Source: Acidimicrobiaceae bacterium (GTDB lineage: Bacteria; Actinomycetota; Acidimicrobiia; Acidimicrobiales; Acidimicrobiaceae). Taken from it: a stretch of DNA of 8,310 nucleotides. Position 1 is the first letter of the stretch; every line of letters begins with the position of its first letter. Location of the stretch: assembly GCA_013044365.1 (NCBI GenBank), contig JABEUP010000031.1, forward strand, positions 1 through 8,310, in the 5' to 3' direction. The notes below the pieces were generated by a model. That model saw only the letters and a list, made by a program, of their open reading frames with translations, was not told the origin of the DNA and searched no databases. This document shows, piece after piece, positions 6,235-8,310 of the stretch. Position numbers and translations under genes: made by a program.

Positions 6235-7167
6235 TTAGGTCAATGAGCCGGTAATTTCTCTAACCTTTGCCATGTCATCGGCGTTGAGCTTGAGTTCGAT
6301 TGCCTTTACGTTTGATGCCACCTGTTCCGGACGGGTTGCCCCGGCAATAACCGAAGCAACGGCAGGCTTTGAAGCAAGTGCGGAAATCGCGAGATCGGCC
6401 AAAGCCACTCCCATCGATTTGGCCAGCCCGGAAAGCCCCTCCACCACATCCCAGTTTGCCCTGTCGAGTTCCTCCCGTCTGTTCGCAAGCCTTGTCCCCT
6501 TGGGTGGTTCCTGGCCCCGTTGGAACTTGCCGGTTAATAGCCCGGAAGCTAAGGGATAAAAAGGAAGCATTCCAAGCCCAAAGTGGACACAGGCCGGAAT
6601 GACTTCCTCCTCCACGGAGAACTCGATCAGGGAATAGTGGTTCTGCGCCGAGATGAAACGTTCCGAGTTCTTCATTCGCGCCAACAGTTCCGCTTCGGCA
6701 ATTTGCCATCCGGCAAAGTTGGAACAACCAATGTAGCGAACCTTGCCCTCTTTGACAAGCTCGTCAAGGCCAGCCAATGTCTCCTCGATAGGGGTCAGCG
6801 GATCCGGCCGATGGAACTGGTAGAGGTCTAGATAATCTGTCTGAAGTCTGCGCAATGAACCCTCTATTGACTTGCGCACGTAACTTCTCGATCCTCGTGC
6901 AATATCTGGAGTTCCCATATCCATGCCAAATTTCGATGCGAGAACTATCTGGTCCCTGCGCCCCTTGATAACCTTGCCAATGATGGTCTCAGAACCGCCA
7001 TGTCCCCCGTAAATATCGGCGGTATCAAAGAAGGTGATACCGTTGTCTATAGCCGAGTTGATGACCGCCTCGCTCTGATCGAAGTCGCAGCGGACCCCAA
7101 AGTTATTGCAACCTAGACCCACCACCGAAACTGTAAGGCCGCTTCTGCCCAGCTGTCTGAACTCCAA
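6235..7167 (-). CDS. Aldo/keto reductase (second copy), downstream of larC
   Basis: A complete NAD(P)H-dependent aldo/keto reductase, 310 residues from TTG 7167. It begins LEFRQLGRSGLTVSVVGLG as usual for the family. The tetrad is Asp48 and Tyr53 (FFDTADIYGG), Lys79 (ASKFGM) and His119 (YQFHRPDP). The substrate/cofactor segments IGCSNFAGW (146-154), QNHYSLIE (175-182) and YPLASGLLTGK (204-214) are present, and near the C-terminus VIAGATRPEQV. This pattern is the YajO/L-glyceraldehyde-3-phosphate reductase-like group, acting on sugar or small aldehydes; the substrate is not determinable. I prefer TTG 7167 because GGTGG (7178-7174) lies 6 nt upstream and the family normally starts here. TTG 7185 would add six residues without a visible ribosome site. 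It starts about 40 bp after the larC stop and is probably co-transcribed with it. Confidence 0.93.
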   Translation of the reverse strand: MEFRQLGRSGLTVSVVGLGCNNFGVRCDFDQSEAVINSAIDNGITFFDTADIYGGHGGSETIIGKVIKGRRDQIVLASKFGMDMGTPDIARGSRSYVRKSIEGSLRRLQTDYLDLYQFHRPDPLTPIEETLAGLDELVKEGKVRYIGCSNFAGWQIAEAELLARMKNSERFISAQNHYSLIEFSVEEEVIPACVHFGLGMLPFYPLASGLLTGKFQRGQEPPKGTRLANRREELDRANWDVVEGLSGLAKSMGVALADLAISALASKPAVASVIAGATRPEQVASNVKAIELKLNADDMAKVREITGSLT

Positions 7168-7207
7168 CGTTTGCCACCAATCCAATCTTGACGATGCTAA
7201 ATTGATC

Positions 7208-8310
7208 TCACTGATGATTAAAATTTATCGCATTGACCGATAGATACTTTTCAATCTCCGCCTGAGCCATCCTCTCTAACTGTAAAATCGGCACACGGTG
7301 TTTTTCGGCCAGCGCAACGAGTTGGCTGAATTCCGCCTTGGCCCGGTAAGGACCCGCCTTTACCGAAACAAGCTCGCCCAGAAGTGAAATCTCAAAGAAC
7401 CTCCGCTCCAGCACATATCGTTCTTTGGCGATCGACCTGATTCCCAGTGTTCCAGTGAGGGCAAAGATCTCACTCGAAATCCTCGCCACCTCGTCCGGAC
7501 GAACTATGGCGGACAATAACAATCCCGGACGATCTTTTTTCACAATTATCGATGTGAGAAACACGTCTAAAGCGCCCTTGGACAACAGGTAGGAAATCAA
7601 ATATCCGCCCAGCTCTCCGGTGATGTCGTCGAGATTGGTCTCAAGCTCGACCACCTGCTCAACATGACCTGGAAGCTCAGGCATCACAGGTGCGGTCTGG
7701 CTCATCGTCCCAAGCACCATTTGCGCTACATTGGGGAATTCGCGCGGATCTTTACTGCCTGCACCGTAGCCAACCGCCTCTATTGTCATTTGCGGCATCC
7801 GGTCCGTGAAAATTGCCGCTGTTGAAAGTATTGCCGCTCCCGTCGGAGTCGTGGCCTCAAACTCCGGAGAACCGCCATATGCCTCATGACCCGCTAGAAG
7901 CTCTAACACCGCCGGAGTTGGGACCGGGAGCTTTCCGTGGGCGCCGCTGGACACTCCTCTTCCAAGAGCGGGAGGAGCCACATAGATCTCGCCTATTTCA
8001 AGCAAATCCTTTGCGATCACAAATCCGCAGATATCCAAGATGGCATCCAGCGACCCGACCTCATGCAGCTCGATCCCGCTCACGCTGACGTTGTGTATCT
8101 TGGCTTCGGCCCGGGCCAGTTTCAAAAAGATGCTCTTGGAAAAATCCCTGTGCTTCCGGCTCAGACCGGAGCGGTCAATAATCGAATAAATCTCTGAAAG
8201 GCCTCTATGCGCAGTCGATTTAGGCAGCTTTACCTCTGCGTATAGCGCCCTTATTCCGGCGCGTGCGACAGTGCGAAACTCGAGTCCAAAGCCATCCAAA
8301 GCCTCAATCG
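7208..8310 (-). CDS. larC: Nickel-pincer cofactor biosynthesis protein LarC, partial (N-terminus beyond right edge)
   Basis: LarC inserts nickel, with CTP, into pyridinium bisthiocarboxylate mononucleotide to make the nickel-pincer nucleotide used by LarA-type racemases and epimerases. It is a cytosolic protein of the former DUF111 family. The open frame continues to the window edge; residues IEALDG precede the first possible TTG (8299), so that TTG is not the true start. About 367 residues are visible of roughly 400-420. LarC1 motifs: AHRGLSEIY, ELHEVGSLDAILDICG, GAHGKLPVPTPAVLELL and FEATTPTGAAIL. LarC2 motifs: ELETNLDDITGELGGYL, DVFLTSIIVKKDRPG and LGIRSIAKERYVLERR. In Lactiplantibacillus plantarum these halves are joined by programmed frameshifting; here they are one continuous frame. 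The TGA stop is 40 bp before the AKR start. No larA, larB or larE is visible; they may lie beyond the right edge. Confidence 0.93.
   Translation of the reverse strand, partial: IEALDGFGLEFRTVARAGIRALYAEVKLPKSTAHRGLSEIYSIIDRSGLSRKHRDFSKSIFLKLARAEAKIHNVSVSGIELHEVGSLDAILDICGFVIAKDLLEIGEIYVAPPALGRGVSSGAHGKLPVPTPAVLELLAGHEAYGGSPEFEATTPTGAAILSTAAIFTDRMPQMTIEAVGYGAGSKDPREFPNVAQMVLGTMSQTAPVMPELPGHVEQVVELETNLDDITGELGGYLISYLLSKGALDVFLTSIIVKKDRPGLLLSAIVRPDEVARISSEIFALTGTLGIRSIAKERYVLERRFFEISLLGELVSVKAGPYRAKAEFSQLVALAEKHRVPILQLERMAQAEIEKYLSVNAINFNHQ

Noticed and set aside
1..8310. CRISPR array, insertion sequence or prophage genes
   Set aside because: No regularly spaced repeats, no transposase or integrase motifs and no terminal inverted repeats with target duplications were seen.

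Overview
This bacterial window is probably from an environmental genome that uses deazaflavin cofactor F420. It carries a Ddn-type F420-dependent oxidoreductase, the nickel-pincer cofactor protein LarC, an AMP-forming short-chain acyl-CoA synthetase, two aldo/keto reductases and a divergent M24 (creatinase/aminopeptidase P fold) protein. Moderate GC content, purine-rich Shine-Dalgarno sites (GGGAGG, GGAGG, AGGA) and frequent TTG/GTG starts fit this. F420 genes combined with scattered AKR and M24 genes would suit Chloroflexota (SAR202/Dehalococcoidia-like) or Actinomycetota. That placement is inference and no marker gene fixes it.

Layout from left to right. Positions 1-985 (minus) hold the N-terminal 328 residues of an aldo/keto reductase that runs off the left edge. 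It is one uninterrupted frame with no stop inside the window. Positions 986-1200 hold its promoter, an operator-like dyad and a hairpin at the end of the next gene. Positions 1201-3108 (minus) encode the acyl-CoA synthetase. Positions 3109-3761 are a divergent intergenic region with a good minus-strand promoter and several dyads. Positions 3762-4208 (plus) encode the Ddn-like protein, the only plus-strand gene. Positions 4209-4338 separate convergent genes and contain a hairpin. Positions 4339-5598 (minus) encode the M24-fold protein. Positions 5599-6234 hold no convincing gene but do hold overlapping alternative stem-loops and a terminator-like hairpin. Positions 6235-7167 (minus) encode a second aldo/keto reductase, directly downstream of larC (7208-8310, minus), whose N-terminus lies beyond the right edge.

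How the genes relate. larC and the second AKR are about 20-40 bp apart on one strand and are probably co-transcribed. The other genes appear to be single units with their own signals. No pathway is complete here: no larA, larB or larE and no F420 biosynthesis gene is visible. The general picture is short-chain acid activation (acyl-CoA synthetase), carbonyl/alcohol redox chemistry (two AKRs, one F420-linked enzyme) and nickel-pincer cofactor assembly. The most unusual points are the M24 protein, which has lost both canonical aspartate metal ligands; the first AKR's consensus TATAAT only 12 nt before its ATG, with a dyad over the -35 region; and a set of mutually exclusive stems upstream of the M24 gene. 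I found no convincing evidence of a new multi-gene system.
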